From the NCBI RefSeq assembly GCF_040954645.1, contig NC_092809.1:67704141-67768140 (forward strand): DNA of 64,000 nt. Reading direction: 5' to 3'. A program made the translations under genes and the position numbers. This document shows positions 1 to 11,401 of the stretch, piece by piece. This DNA comes from Diabrotica undecimpunctata (lineage: Eukaryota; Arthropoda; Insecta; Coleoptera; Chrysomelidae). The notes beneath the pieces were generated by a model. It was given only the letters and a program-made list of their open reading frames with translations. It was not told where the DNA came from and did no database searches. Numbering within the stretch: position 1 is the stretch's first letter; each line of letters opens with the position of its first letter.

Positions 1-134
<134 letters not shown>

Positions 135-1020
135 CTTCTTCTTCTTAAGGTGCCATGCATTTCTGCGTAGGCGTCCACCGTACATCGTCTTGTCAGGTGA
201 GATGTTAAATAATTCTGTTTTTAGCAGCATTGCGAAGCATTTCATAGCTGTGGATTCCTGTCCATTGTCGAATATTGCGCAGCCATGACATTTTTTTACG
301 TCCGAGACCTCTCCTACCCTCTATTTTCCCTTCGAGTATCAGTTGCTGAAAAGTGTATCGTTCTCCTCGTATAATGTGCCCCAAGTATGCAGTCTTCTTA
401 CTTTTTACATAATTAAAAAGTTCCCTATCCTGTAAGCCCGCTCTTCTGAGTACTTCCTCATTTCTGACCCTGTCCGTCCATGATATTCTGAGCATTCGAC
501 GCAGGCACCACATTTCGAACACTTCAAGTTTGTTAATGGAACTGGCCTTTAACGTCCATGCTTCCATTCCGTACAGGAGAACAGGCCACACGTAACACTT
601 AAGCATCTTGTATCGGAGGTTGAAGTCCAATTTGCGATCAGTCAGAAACTTACGAAGCCTCAAAAAAGCATTTCTGGCTTGTTCAACTCTGCTCTTTATT
701 TCATTCTCGGGGTCCCAACCCTCATTCAGCAAACATCCCAAGTATTTGAATTGCCTGACTTGTTCGATTTCTTCTCCAGAGACATATATCTTTGCGTTGG
801 GGTAATCATTTCTACTTATAATCATTGATTTTGTCTTCTTGATATTTATTTTCAAACCCCGAGCTTCACTTGCAAGAGTTAGATCATTCAAAAGACATTG
901 AAGATCTTCGATGTTATCTGCCACTATGGCTGTATCATCGGCATACCTGATGTTATTAATAAATATGCCGTTAACTTTAATACCCTTATTAGAGTCTTCC
1001 ACTGCTTCTGCGAAGGCTTT
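135..1020 (-). mobile_element. 5'-truncated RTE-like non-LTR retrotransposon in a TA microsatellite
   Basis: The element lies on the minus strand. Its 3' end, at the left, is a (GAA)n tail directly against TA repeats, and its truncated 5' end abuts TA repeats on the right. The ten bases TATATAATAT occur at 125-134 and 1021-1030 and are the likely target duplication; because they lie in a TA tract they could partly be chance, although the TAAT interruption is shared. Only the reverse transcriptase palm onward and the C-terminal domain remain. Confidence 0.85.
205..1002 (-). CDS. Reverse transcriptase C-terminal part (RTE-like), partial
   Basis: Open 265-codon frame with no stop. It starts inside the RT palm: the catalytic YADD lies near residues 20-23, followed by the KTK and YLG motifs of the palm/thumb. 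The C-terminal domain common to these arthropod elements follows ([45 protein letters not shown]). Endonuclease and RT fingers are missing because of 5' truncation. The frame opens directly at the element's 5' edge, so the listed start is not a true initiation site. The lack of internal stops suggests a fairly recent insertion. It should have no function by itself. Confidence 0.85.
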   Translation of the reverse strand: MEDSNKGIKVNGIFINNIRYADDTAIVADNIEDLQCLLNDLTLASEARGLKINIKKTKSMIISRNDYPNAKIYVSGEEIEQVRQFKYLGCLLNEGWDPENEIKSRVEQARNAFLRLRKFLTDRKLDFNLRYKMLKCYVWPVLLYGMEAWTLKASSINKLEVFEMWCLRRMLRISWTDRVRNEEVLRRAGLQDRELFNYVKSKKTAYLGHIIRGERYTFQQLILEGKIEGRRGLGRKKMSWLRNIRQWTGIHSYEMLRNAAKNRII

Positions 1021-1789
<769 letters not shown>

Positions 1790-2545
1790 TTTAACTATAG
1801 AATTTAATAGGGCAGTCCTCCACCAGGTGTTAAATAATTAGTCTTTTAGCGCTGCAGTAGCAGTTTGGGGGAGCGTTTTTTTTTCCGACTTAAGTGGTAA
1901 ATCGGAACACCTGCCAGTTTGTCCTCCTTATTCTGTCGAATGTTGTCCAGATTGGTTGGTCCAAACTATCTCGTTGGCCTGTAAAATATATAGCATTCCA
2001 GTTCATAGGCGTTGAATTATTCTCCCAGTCTTATCTCCAACTCTCGAATAAGTTAAAGTTATTTTAAGGGTTTCTTAATCGGAGCCTACTTATGTCTCCT
2101 GTGGAAACTTAACCTAGGAGCGAAACACAGCATCGGCTTTATTCTTTCTATTCTCGCTGGCAAGCTCATGTTCTCGACATATGTGTGAAGGAACTATGTC
2201 AAAGTACAAGTAGCCAATAAGTAGGCGTGACCTTGATTGTGCCTTGTATTTCTGCATGGCTTGGCTGAGATGCACAACAATACGGCAGTGACTTCTAACA
2301 GGGGTATGATAACAATTTTATAACGTTATCACAGTTGTGACGATTATTAAAATATCCTACATTAATGATTGAATGTTTGTGTGAATTAAATACATGGACA
2401 AACCAGCTGATAACAGAAGTTTTCTAGATTTTATCTACTGTAATAAAAGGCTCTTTCACAGGTAGCGCACATTAGATCAATACATGGGATTAGTCCCCTT
2501 GAGCTGTTGATTTATATTTTTTGTGAGCGTTTCCTGAATTGTGAT
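1790..2545 (-). pseudogene. CR1-like non-LTR reverse transcriptase, C-terminal remnant
   Basis: Read on the minus strand with several frameshifts and stops, this piece gives GTI.VTPTYWL, then TFDRIRRTNW and a terminal cysteine/histidine segment (C.C....HLVEDCPI). These match in order the same segments of the longer plus-strand copy at 32560-34720, so the two belong to one family. The family resembles insect CR1-like elements with a C2HC-type tail; the clade name is my inference. The fragment is heavily decayed. Confidence 0.55.
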
Positions 2546-2699
2546 AGGATCAATATAGTTTTTTTAATTCATGCAGAATATCATTTTGCCCTGCCGATTT
2601 CTTCTTCTATATTAAAGTGACAAACTCGTATGCGAGGTTTAAGTTTTCTTGTCAAATGGACGTAATACGATCCGTTCTTTTGGTAGTGTCATTTTTTTT

Positions 2700-3080
2700 T
2701 ATAGTCCTTTTTCTATCCGAATTTTCGAATAAAGGCCTCTCCCATTTCTCGCCATTCATCCGTGTTGTGTGCTAGGCGTTTCCACATTGGTCCTGCGACT
2801 CTTTTGATATCGTCGCTCCAGCGCATTTGAGGTCTTCCTCTTGGTCTCTTCGCATCGTACGGTCGCCAGTTTCCGACTTCTTTGTTCCATCTACCATCTT
2901 CGAGACGTTCGTTGTGTCCAGCCCATTTCCATTTTATTTTAATTTAGCTGCTTGTTTCGCGGCGTCCTTTATTTTTGTTTTGTTCCGGATTGCTTCGTTC
3001 GTTTGCCGATCTATTAGTGAGATACCAAGCATCTGTCGTTCCATGGCTCGCTGAGTTTTTCGAATCTTGTCCATGTTCTA
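2700..3080 (-). pseudogene. RTE-like RT C-terminal fragment
   Basis: Minus-strand translation shows KRPRGRPQMRW, SDDIKRVAG and W..LA.....W..MGEAF, the C-terminal GRP..RW-D-...W signature of arthropod endonuclease/RT elements. It is close to the end of the plus-strand copy at 50560-50690. There is no open frame of useful length and no intact end. Confidence 0.65.
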
Positions 3081-3855
3081 GTGTCATTTATTAAATCTAA
3101 TTGCGGATGCGAACTAACTTTACAGTCCGCATGGTATACATTAAAACAAAAATAAACTCTATATACACACAATGCTTTTAAAATTTTTTTAACATTAGGC
3201 AATCAATAAACTTTATTGTAGAGTTACTGACTTAAAATGCTAAATGTATAACATAAATAAAAAGTTTAGTGTTTATGATTTTAAATGTGGTTTATTATAA
3301 AGAAAAAGAATAAATGTCTTTTTGTTGCAAAAGTGGAGTAATAATGGAAATAGCTGCGCTATCGTGATCCTCGAGGTTATTTATTAACTTCAACGATTTC
3401 ACACCATTCTCATGTACATTGCGTGAGTTTACTTAGTTATTAATAACAATAAAACTGTTGTTTTTTGTCGGTGCTTGTTATTAGACAAAGGTATGATTTG
3501 TGGTAATTTAAGTAAACGCAATGACTCTAAAATAAAATATTGTTCGTGTAATATTCTGATTGTGCGAAGAAATAGGAGGGGTGTATTGTTTTGTTCATAA
3601 TTTCTGTCATGCACACACAATGTACCATCTAATTTTTATGGCATAGTCTTGTTTTGTTACCTCTATTAATGAGTGATCTGTCTTGTAATCGACTTAATTT
3701 TTTTTATTTATCCACCTATCTTTCTCGTTCTTATCATAGCTGTCTTTTTTTTATCCTTATGCGAAATCGGCTTCCTCAATTATGTTCCCCCATAAGTTAT
3801 ATCAACATAAAATTTCTTACCGGTATTTTCTGTCTATGCATCTCACATCTGCTCC
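3081..3855. other. Non-coding, unassigned
   Basis: AT-rich sequence with only short, composition-driven frames. No motif was recognised on either strand. Confidence 0.4.
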
Positions 3856-4105
3856 TCCTCCAGGAGAAGAACCAAGGTGACTGACGTCTTCGAAAGGATA
3901 GCCAGACTAAAATAAAGACGCTAGAATGACGGATGGGCAATGGATAAAAAGATTATTGAAATGGAGACCATGGGAAAACAAGAGAAACGTCGGTCGACCA
4001 CATACTCGATAGGCTAACGGTTTGAGAATAAAAAACTGGATAAGAGTGGCACAGGATAGACTAGTTTGGAAACTCGAGGAAGAAGCCTATGTTTAGCACT
4101 AGATT
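3856..4105 (+). pseudogene. RTE-like RT C-terminal fragment
   Basis: Plus-strand reading with one frameshift gives VTDVFERIARLK, then GQWIKRLLKWRP, NVGRPHTR and RVAQDR.VW...EEAY, the usual end of this retrotransposon protein. Both ends are degraded and no target duplication was seen. Confidence 0.6.
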
Positions 4106-4379
4106 TTCGAGGTTGGACGTTGATGATGATGCGTCTTCCACCAGTCCTTCTTTTGCCTTCTCCTCCTACTTTTTCCAAGAACTTGAAAGTCAGCAAGACT
4201 TTGTTTTGGGTGATTAAAGTGCGGAGTTAAACATGCTCGTATCATCTTAACCTATGCTCTGTAATTGGTCTCATTAATTACTGCCATCCCTAGACTTTCT
4301 TTAGTATACTCATTACACCTACTCATTCTTCGCCTACCCCGGAACTCCATTATATCGTTTCTCAAGATTGATGAATACC

Positions 4380-5425
4380 ATAATATAATCGTTTGTTTCT
4401 TTAGTTCTGTATTTTTATCAGCTGTTTTATATTAAAAGCTGCATCTGTTGTTGATCTGCCAGACTTTAGACACTGTTGTAGATCAACAACTCTATGTACG
4501 TGTTCTATTGTTAAATCTTCTTCTTCTTCTTAACATGCTATACACCAAAGTGCGTAGGCGACTATCTCATTACTAGAATTCTGTTCTTAGCGGCGTGACA
4601 CAGCTCGCCTGTATTGTGTATTCCTGTCCATTCTTTAATATTCCTTAACCAGGATAATTGTTTGCGGCCGGCTCCTCTCCTACCTTCGATCTTCCCTTGT
4701 AGGATTAACTGTGGTATTTCATATTTTGCTCCTCTCAATATGTGCCCAAGGTAACCAATCTTGCGTTTTTTAATTAATTCAAAGAGTTCTCTTTCCACGC
4801 CGGCTCTCTTAAGGACGTCATCGTTTCGAACTCTATCCACCCAAGGTATGCGCATCATTCTTCTCAATGAACACATTTCAAATGCTTCAAGTTTGTTGAT
4901 AGATGTTTTTTTCAAAGTCCACGTTTCCATGCCATAAAGCAAGATGGACCATATGTAGCACTTGACCATTCTGTAGCGTATTTCAAAATTTAGGTTTTGA
5001 TTACATAGGAGCGGTCTGAATATTGTTAAATGCTTCTCTTTAAAATAAAACCGATGATCCGGGAAAAGATTATTATCAGTTATTATCTTCATAACTGTTG
5101 TCGCTATTAACTTCTCAAGCAGTTTAGCAATTACCGGTAAAAGACTAATAGGATGATAAGAGATGTTTGTGAGCCGGTTTACCAGGTTTATGGATTATTA
5201 ATATATCAGCAATTTCTCATTGAGTTGGTACAATTTTGAGCCGTAGTCAGGCATTGAAAAGTTGTATTATCATAACTATCCCTTTATCTGGTAACTCTTT
5301 TAAGATAGTTTCTGTTATAAGGTCATAACCTGGAACTTCTTTGGTTTTTAATCTATATTGAATAGCACTTTATACTTCTCTTTTTGTTAATGGTTTAATT
5401 TGCTCACCTGGCAATCTAGTTTTTC
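4380..5425 (-). pseudogene. Jockey-like reverse transcriptase fragment, split by an RTE insert
   Basis: On the minus strand, 5425 down to 5021 encodes a degraded jockey RT (I.P..K.EV...I, VPGYDLI, HKPGKP, then DHRFYFKEKH near the right junction). The reading resumes at 4516 with TIEHVHRVVD, exactly where a jockey RT should continue after KHS/T. The piece between, 4517-5020, is an inserted RTE-like element. Several stops and frameshifts are present. It is a non-functional fossil. Confidence 0.75.
4517..5020 (-). mobile_element. 5'-truncated RTE-like insertion with 11-bp TSD
   Basis: This 504-bp element starts on the left with its (GAA)n tail and ends on the right inside the C-terminal RT domain. 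It encodes RYRMVKCYIW, YGMETWTL, YLGHILRGAKY, GRRGAGRKQ and WLRNIKEW. The flanking TATTGTTAAAT is identical at 4506-4516 and 5021-5031. The annotated long minus frame here (4562-5092) is a chimaera: about its first 24 residues come from the jockey target and the rest from this insert. Confidence 0.92.
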
Positions 5426-5554
5426 CCTATAAACTACATGACCTCACCACTAACTGCTCTGATTTACTGAGTCTTATTAACTGCAGTTATGGAAGTGGAA
5501 TGGACAAGAATTGGAATTCCGATACTGAGAAATGACTTTAGTCAATTCCGAGTA
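5426..5554. other. Short spacer ending in the TA target of the pogo-like element
   Basis: No gene. Bases 5553-5554 are the left TA of the target duplication of the pogo-like element that follows. Confidence 0.5.
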
Positions 5555-8104
5555 AGGTAATTTTACGAGAGATGACGTACAAAATTTAAAACCTCGTTAT
5601 AATCTTTATTTAAAAATATACAAAAACGTGTAAATTATAAATTTATGGAGCATTCAGCTGACTACCTTGTGATAATAAACTAAAGATGTATTTCTAAAAA
5701 AAAAATTAATAAAATGAGCATATATAAAAAATAGTATTTCAACCTAAAAGCCATCTCTCCTCTACTATGTAGGAGAGATGACTCGTCACCTAAGGTGAGA
5801 TGGCGTGCTCATATTTATTCATGAAAAACCATCTTTTAGGAGAATATTCAAGTCTACATATTAATTTTTAGTTTTACATATTTTTCTTCCACTTACATTT
5901 AAAAAGTTTACGTATTTTGTAAAACCTTCATGCATCCAACGGGTACAATTGCTGCACTGAATCCAGTCTTCGCGCTTAGTGGTCTTTGTATAATCTTCGC
6001 CGCAGCTAACATATATAGCTCCTTCATCATCACCGCTGAAAGAATCGTCGTAAATAAAATAGATTCGTCCCCATGGTTTTTCTCAGAGGAAGAACCTTTA
6101 TATTTCGTATTAATTTTTCATTTCGACACTGTAGTAGTTTTCCTCTTTTTACGATTAGTTTCAAATCTTTTTTTCAATCAATCAATATTGGTGCTATCGG
6201 TTAATATAGTTGCAACTTGCTTACTTCTCTTTCTGACAGAAGTAACACTAGTTAATGCAAGTGCATACGAAATGATGTCTAGTAACTTTCCCAGAGTCTC
6301 TTCCTCTAAAGTTTCCTTTTCTGTTATGACTATTTCTGCAGCCGGCGGAGTAATATATCTGGAACAATTTGATTTGTTTATGTTAACTATTTATGTTAAC
6401 ACTTGATTGGGAATGTGCTCCGGAACTCTTTCGAAATTTACTTGTGAATTGTTATTAGTACTGCTTATACCCAATTAAGCGTATCCTGCATTTACGGATG
6501 GGTCAAATGAAAAAATACCAGTAGGTTTAAATGAGGAAACAGCATTTTAAACTATTGCTGATTTTTCCCAAGCTGTGGCGAAAAGTCGACCAAATTGAAG
6601 TCTGCTCATTCTTCGTCCTGGGTTTTCTCTTAAATATAAATTACGATTATAATATTAGCGATTTAAAAATGCCTTATCAAGAGGCTGTAAAAGCTGACTA
6701 GTGTGGCTTGAAAGGCAAAACAAAATAACATCATTTTCAGAAGAGTATCCTAATGTTTCGATACTATTGCAATAGGAAGAGTGGCCATCCAAAAGTAGTA
6801 ACACCATTCCCATCGGGTTTCTTGGGACAATATGTTCTTTAAGTAATCGCGGAAAAAGTTCCTTGGTAATATACGCTGATTTTTTACCCATAAATGACAT
6901 TGCACCAGGTGCTATACCTTCTTCAAATTTCGCTTTTTTGTTTTTACCTTTAAAAATGCACATCGGTGGTATAAAGGACCTCTCAGCATTACAGCATGCG
7001 ATTACTGAAATCGTTTCTTCTTTTTCAGCTGATGTTACTTAAGCAACATTTTTTGAACCCTTATTGCTATAACATGTTCCGGCATGTTATTAAGCTACAA
7101 CCCTGTCTCGTCAATATTGTATATTGAACCAGGTTTATGCATGCAGGATGTTTTAATTAGAGTAAAATAAGCAGAAATATCAGAGTTTTGTTCATTCCTA
7201 AACTTCTAGCAGCTGATACACCTTCAGATTTTCTTACTGGCAATTGCTTATTTCTTCGTAGAAATGATTCCAACCAATGATAATAACCAGCTTTTCGGCT
7301 ATCCTAATTAAATTTGTGCTTTAATTTAAGCTTCTCCGCTAACTTAAATGCCATTGATCTTACCATTGTCTGAGTAGGAACAAAACCATGTTGCTTTAAC
7401 TTTGTGATATGATTTGCCAATTTAATTTAATTATTTATCCCAAGAGTAGAAGTAGGACTAAGTTCACGTTTTCTAAAGTCCCTGATTTTTCGACGGCGGC
7501 GCAATGTTGCTGTTGGTATTGGAAAATATCTACTGACTTCGTTTACACCCATTTCTCCATTTTCAATTAATGTAATTGTTTGCGCAAGCTGCTCCTCCGG
7601 CAACTTAGCTATGGACACACTGCCTTTTTACACATATTATGTCGGCATATCTGTAAAAAATAAAAAAGTAGTTTCAAAACCATTTACCAGCATGCCCCAT
7701 CTCACCTATAGTAATCACCAGCCAACTCACCTAAAGTGTTATAAGGAGAGTTGGTTTAGTCGTTTTTACTTCGAAACTGCAGAATATTATCGTGAAAACA
7801 GGTTAGAATATTAGAAAAATTATCTAGCAGGTCATAGTGTTTAATATGTAATAGATATATGGCATTATCTTACTCGAACTTGTATCCAACTATCGTAGTG
7901 TAAACATTTTCAACGATTCACAAGATATCTTTGCTTATTTACACAACTTAAACACATGTTTAGAACGGCCCTGTAGATAAGTAACACGAATTTCAATAAG
8001 GCTTTAGTACAAGGTAGCCAGTAGCACATTAGCAATGTGAGTGGGGAGGGGGATAGTAACAGCGAGTCATCTTACCTGATACGCCATCTCTCCTAGAACT
8101 ACCT
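5555..8104 (-). mobile_element. Pogo-like DNA transposon (copy 1), complete but decayed
   Basis: The ends are about 25-bp inverted repeats: 5555-5579 against the reverse complement of 8080-8104, 21 of 25 bases matching and both starting AGGTA. TA dinucleotides flank the element at 5553-5554 and 8105-8106, as expected for the Tc1/mariner-pogo superfamily. Internal to each end are several inverted copies of a GGAGAGATGG-like motif (5751-5812, 8065-8100), probably transposase binding sites. The transposase is on the minus strand and broken. Copy 2 at 52304-54901 has the same end sequence and the same protein layout. Confidence 0.88.
5930..7648 (-). pseudogene. Pogo-like transposase with C-terminal zinc finger, broken
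   Basis: The likely start is the ATG at 7646-7648, just after a splice-acceptor-like TTTTTTACAG. The N-terminus is a psq/CENP-B-type helix-turn-helix (EEQLAQTITLIENG, VSRYFPIPTATLRR). A degraded middle leads to the DDE catalytic core: IYNIDETG (first D), LLLLDGHSS (second D) and QPLD (third D), with 36 residues between the second and third. The C-terminal region keeps EDWIQCSNCTRWMHE, part of a PHD-like finger whose final ligand is lost. Multiple stops and frameshifts make it inactive. Confidence 0.82.
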
Positions 8105-8106
8105 TA

Positions 8107-8755
8107 TGTAAGGGATCGAAAATGAGTGGCCTTTAAATTAGAGTATTTATTTCAGTTTAATGAGATTTTCAGAAAAAATTATTTTAATTTAATTATTTGT
8201 TTAACATTATTTAGTAATTATTTAATATTTATTCTTTAGTATTTCTGTTATGGTTGGGAAATTCAAGGTTTGTTAAATTTTTGTAAAAATGGGGACATCC
8301 CGCGAATACAATAAAAAAAAATATCAAAATCACAGCGACTCTAAAAAACCATCAATATTTGAATAATTGAATAATAATGAGCTTTTATATTATATTTACA
8401 TATCGTTTCCCCTTTTTTATAAATAAACTTACATACAAAACACAAACACATTCGGTTATACAAAAATAACCGCATATTAAGACAAAAATAGTAGAAATAA
8501 AAATTCAATTCAGATTAAAAAAAAATAAATACACTTACCGGCACGAAAAACAGAGCACTTACAATTTTAAAATAAAAACTTAAAATTTTAATTCTCTTTA
8601 AATTTTATTATTATAATATCGTAAACACAATCGAAACAATTTGTTTTAAGCAATTTCTAATAAAAATTTAACTTCTGAACTGTTTCAGTAGATAACAATT
8701 TAAAAATAAAGAAAAAAATCATGTGTCCGGTCAAACTGAATTTAATAATGTTTCC
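8107..8755. other. Non-coding AT-rich spacer
   Basis: No gene recognised. It may contain the outer end of the Tc1-like element that follows: a CCGGTCAAACTG-like string lies near 8725. I could not pair it with a convincing inverted repeat on the other side. Confidence 0.4.
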
Positions 8756-8756
8756 T

Positions 8757-9190
8757 CCACGTGCTCAAATTATTGCCTGAATTCGCCTTGACATGCCTAA
8801 AATTAAATGAGAAATGTCCTGTTGAGGAATAAGTTCCCACTCCTCTAAAAGGGCTTTTTCTAACTGATTTAAGGTTAAAGGGGCAGAAACATGACTTCGT
8901 ATTCTTCGTTCAAGCGTGTTCCAAACATATTCAATTGGGTTTGCGTCTGGACTCAATGCTGGCTAATCCATTACAGGAATGTTTACTTCATTTAAAAACT
9001 GTTGGGTAATTCTCGCACAGTGAGGCTTGGCACTATCATGCATCAGAACAATGTCATTTTTAACTTTAACAAAACCAGCAGAAGGCACAACAAAATATTG
9101 TTAAATATATATGGAGCCTCTCGGAACGAAGTAGAATTCTGTACGTGCCTCTAGAGAAATTCCAGCCCACATCATATATGTCTGTATCTG
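8757..9190 (-). pseudogene. Tc1-like transposase, C-terminal half
   Basis: Minus-strand reading gives MMWAGISLEARTEFYFVP, VLMHDSAKPHCA (second catalytic Asp) and SPDANPIEYVWN (the catalytic Glu of DD34E), then LILGMSRRIQAII, the normal C-terminus. One stop lies in VMD*PALSPD. The N-terminal half of the same gene is at 13185-13672, separated by a 4-kb LOA/I-type insertion. The reading stops just before MWAGIS, at the insertion edge. Confidence 0.85.
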
Positions 9191-9638
9191 TAGAGTAGGG
9201 AGGGCGAGTTAAGTTTCACAGCACTTAGGCCACAATTGACCCATTCTGCATCCTCCCAGGGAGCTGTCACCCTTAGCTCATTGTCCATCTTGCCATTTCT
9301 AGGAAGGTGGACAAGTCACCAGGAGGTGTGGGCCAGGACTCGCCGAACGCGTACTCTCGTATTAACGATAACTCTGGGCATTCACATAGGACATGCTCTA
9401 CAGTTTCGTCTTCTCGTTCACACTTCCTACATAGAGGTGTGTCTGCTAGCCCCAGTGTATGGAGGTGTTTGCTTAGTTGACAATGACCAGTTAAAAAACC
9501 AACTGCCAAACATAGATTTTTCCTGGTCATTCCCAAGTACTTCTTAGATGTTGACTCTTCAAGGTTACTTAGTGTTACCCTGGCAAGTTTACATCCTTTC
9601 CCTTCTTCCCATCTTTTTACGGTTTGCGTATGGGAGTG

Positions 9639-11138
9639 GAAGAAACGATAAACGTCATAAAACATCTAAAAAATAACAAAGCACCTGGCACAGATGGAAT
9701 AACTGCAGAACTGATAAAGAATGGTGGACATGCGCTATGGAGGCGTATCCATAAACTAATCGACCACATATGGACACTAGAAGTCATCCCAGAAGATTGG
9801 AAAGTGGGAATCATACTTCCTATGTACAAAGGGGGAGACAAACGACTCTGCAAAAATTATAGGGACATAACAGTTTTAAATGTCATCTACAAGATATTAT
9901 CAGGAATTATATATAGCCGCCTGGAATCGTTTTCGGAGGAGATTATTGGTGAATACCAATGTGGCTTCAGACCAAAGAGGTCAACTATAGACCAAATACA
10001 TATGTTAAGAGGTATACATGAAAAATGTGTTGAATATAACATACCTATTTACAACTTGTATATCGATTTCAAACAGGCGTTTGATGGAGTAGATCGACAA
10101 AAGATGTTAAAGCAACTATCTATGTTAGGGATACCCAATAAGTTGGTTAAACTTATACGAATGACTCTGAAGGGTTCCAAAGCTATGGTGAGAATAGATG
10201 GAGATATGACGCAGGCCTTTGAGATTGAAAATGGAGTTAGACAAGGGGATGCCTTATCAACAACACTTTTTAATCTAACTTTAGAAGCTGTTGTTATAAA
10301 ACTGGATGTAAACGGCTGTATTAATACAAGATCTATGCAAATATGCGCATATGCGGATGATGTTGCCATAATAAGCCGCAACAAAAGGGTATTGAGCGAA
10401 AAAGTTATAGAACTGAAACGAGAAGCTGCTACGTTTGGTCTATATATAAATGAAAGTAAAACAAAATATATGGAGTGAACAAAATCGAATGAACATGAGA
10501 ATCTGAAGGTAGACAACCATACCTACAAATATGCCTCCACTTTTCCCTACCTAGGCTCAATAATAAATGACAACAACAACATCAGTCAAGAAATACAAGC
10601 ACGGATTCTTAGCGGTAATAAGTGCTTTTATGCATACAAAGACTTAATGAAAAGTAAGTTACTGAATCGTGAGTCTAAGCTGAGAATCTACAAAACAGTA
10701 ATTAGACCAGTGGTCACATATGGATGTGAAACGTGGACCCTCTCAACCACTGATGAAAATCAACTGAGAATATTTGAGCGCAAAATACTAAGGAAGATAT
10801 TTGGACCAACCCAATGCAGCGATAGTTCGTGGAGAATTAAAATGAACCACGAGCTGGATGAACTAATGCAGAGCGCAGATATTGTCAGATTTGTAAAATC
10901 ACAAAGACTAAACTGGCTTGGTCACCTAGAAAGAATGCCAGATAATCGAGCTGTAAAAGTAGTTCAGAGATGGAAGCCCCAAGGAAACAGAACAAGAGGA
11001 AGGCCCCGTAAAAGATGGATAGACGACGTAGAGAGGGATCTTAAAACCATGAACATCAGGCAGTGGCGAAGGAAAGTATCCGACAGGGCAGAATGGAAGA
11101 ACATTGTTAAGCAGGCCAAGACTCACAAAGGGTTGTAG
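9639..11138 (+). pseudogene. RTE-like reverse transcriptase, one in-frame stop
   Basis: One continuous reading frame of about 500 codons broken only by a TGA at 10476-10478. The RT domain has KAPGTDGITAEL, CGFRPKRSTIDQ, YIDFKQAFD, VRQGDALSTTLF and the catalytic CAYADDVA. The C-terminal domain has YGCETWTL, LNWLGHLERMP and RGRPRKRW and ends at 11138. An upstream ATG at 9624 lies in the target sequence, so the first five residues of that frame are not element-encoded. Endonuclease is missing. A single stop suggests a young copy, or possibly suppression or a sequencing error. Confidence 0.88.
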
Positions 11139-11158
11139 CGCCATTAGAAGAAGAAGAA
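9639..11158 (+). mobile_element. RTE-like non-LTR element with 13-bp TSD
   Basis: A 1,520-bp 5'-truncated insertion ending in a (GAA)n tail. GCGTATGGGAGTG is identical at 9626-9638 and 11159-11171 (the first G may belong to the tail). It is inserted in the LOA/I element in the opposite orientation. Confidence 0.93.
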
Positions 11159-11401
11159 GCGTATGGGAGTGACATTTGACAATTTCCGCGATTGTTGTAG
11201 TTGACCAACCAAAAAGATCCCCAGGTCCTAAGAGTCTTAAGCCTGCCGCCTTCCTAGCTAATTGGTCAGCAATGCGGTTGCCTTTATTCCTATTGTGTTC
11301 TTTAACCCACCTCAGGATGATGGTATTACCATCCGAAGCTTGAGTTAGTGACTTGTGACACTCCATTACTAAACCTGATGTGACACGTGGTCTATTCAAG
11401 G

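Larger units (their letters stand above)
9240..11401 (-). pseudogene. RNase H end and C-terminal zinc-binding tail of the LOA/I element (split)
   Basis: 11401 down to 11172 gives the RNase H end (LRWVKEHN..KGN, IADQLARKA with the last catalytic Asp). After the RTE-like insertion the frame resumes at 9638 with HSHTQTVKRWEEGKG and goes on to CRKCEREDETVEHVLCECP, a CCHC-type tail typical of RNase H-bearing insect LINEs, ending near 9240. The joint across the insert is exact, which confirms the 13-bp duplication. Confidence 0.85.

Noticed and set aside
5930..6406. 158-codon plus-strand frame with hydrophobic stretches
   Set aside because: Antisense to the C-terminal part of pogo-like transposase copy 1; hydrophobicity comes from reversing acidic and lysine codons.
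8719..8740. Possible Tc1 terminal repeat (CCGGTCAAACTG)
   Set aside because: The similar string near 14999 is in the same orientation, and no inverted partner was found near 13.7-13.9 kb.
10049..10516. 155-codon minus-strand frame
   Set aside because: Antisense of the RTE-like RT at 9639-11138; no independent motif.
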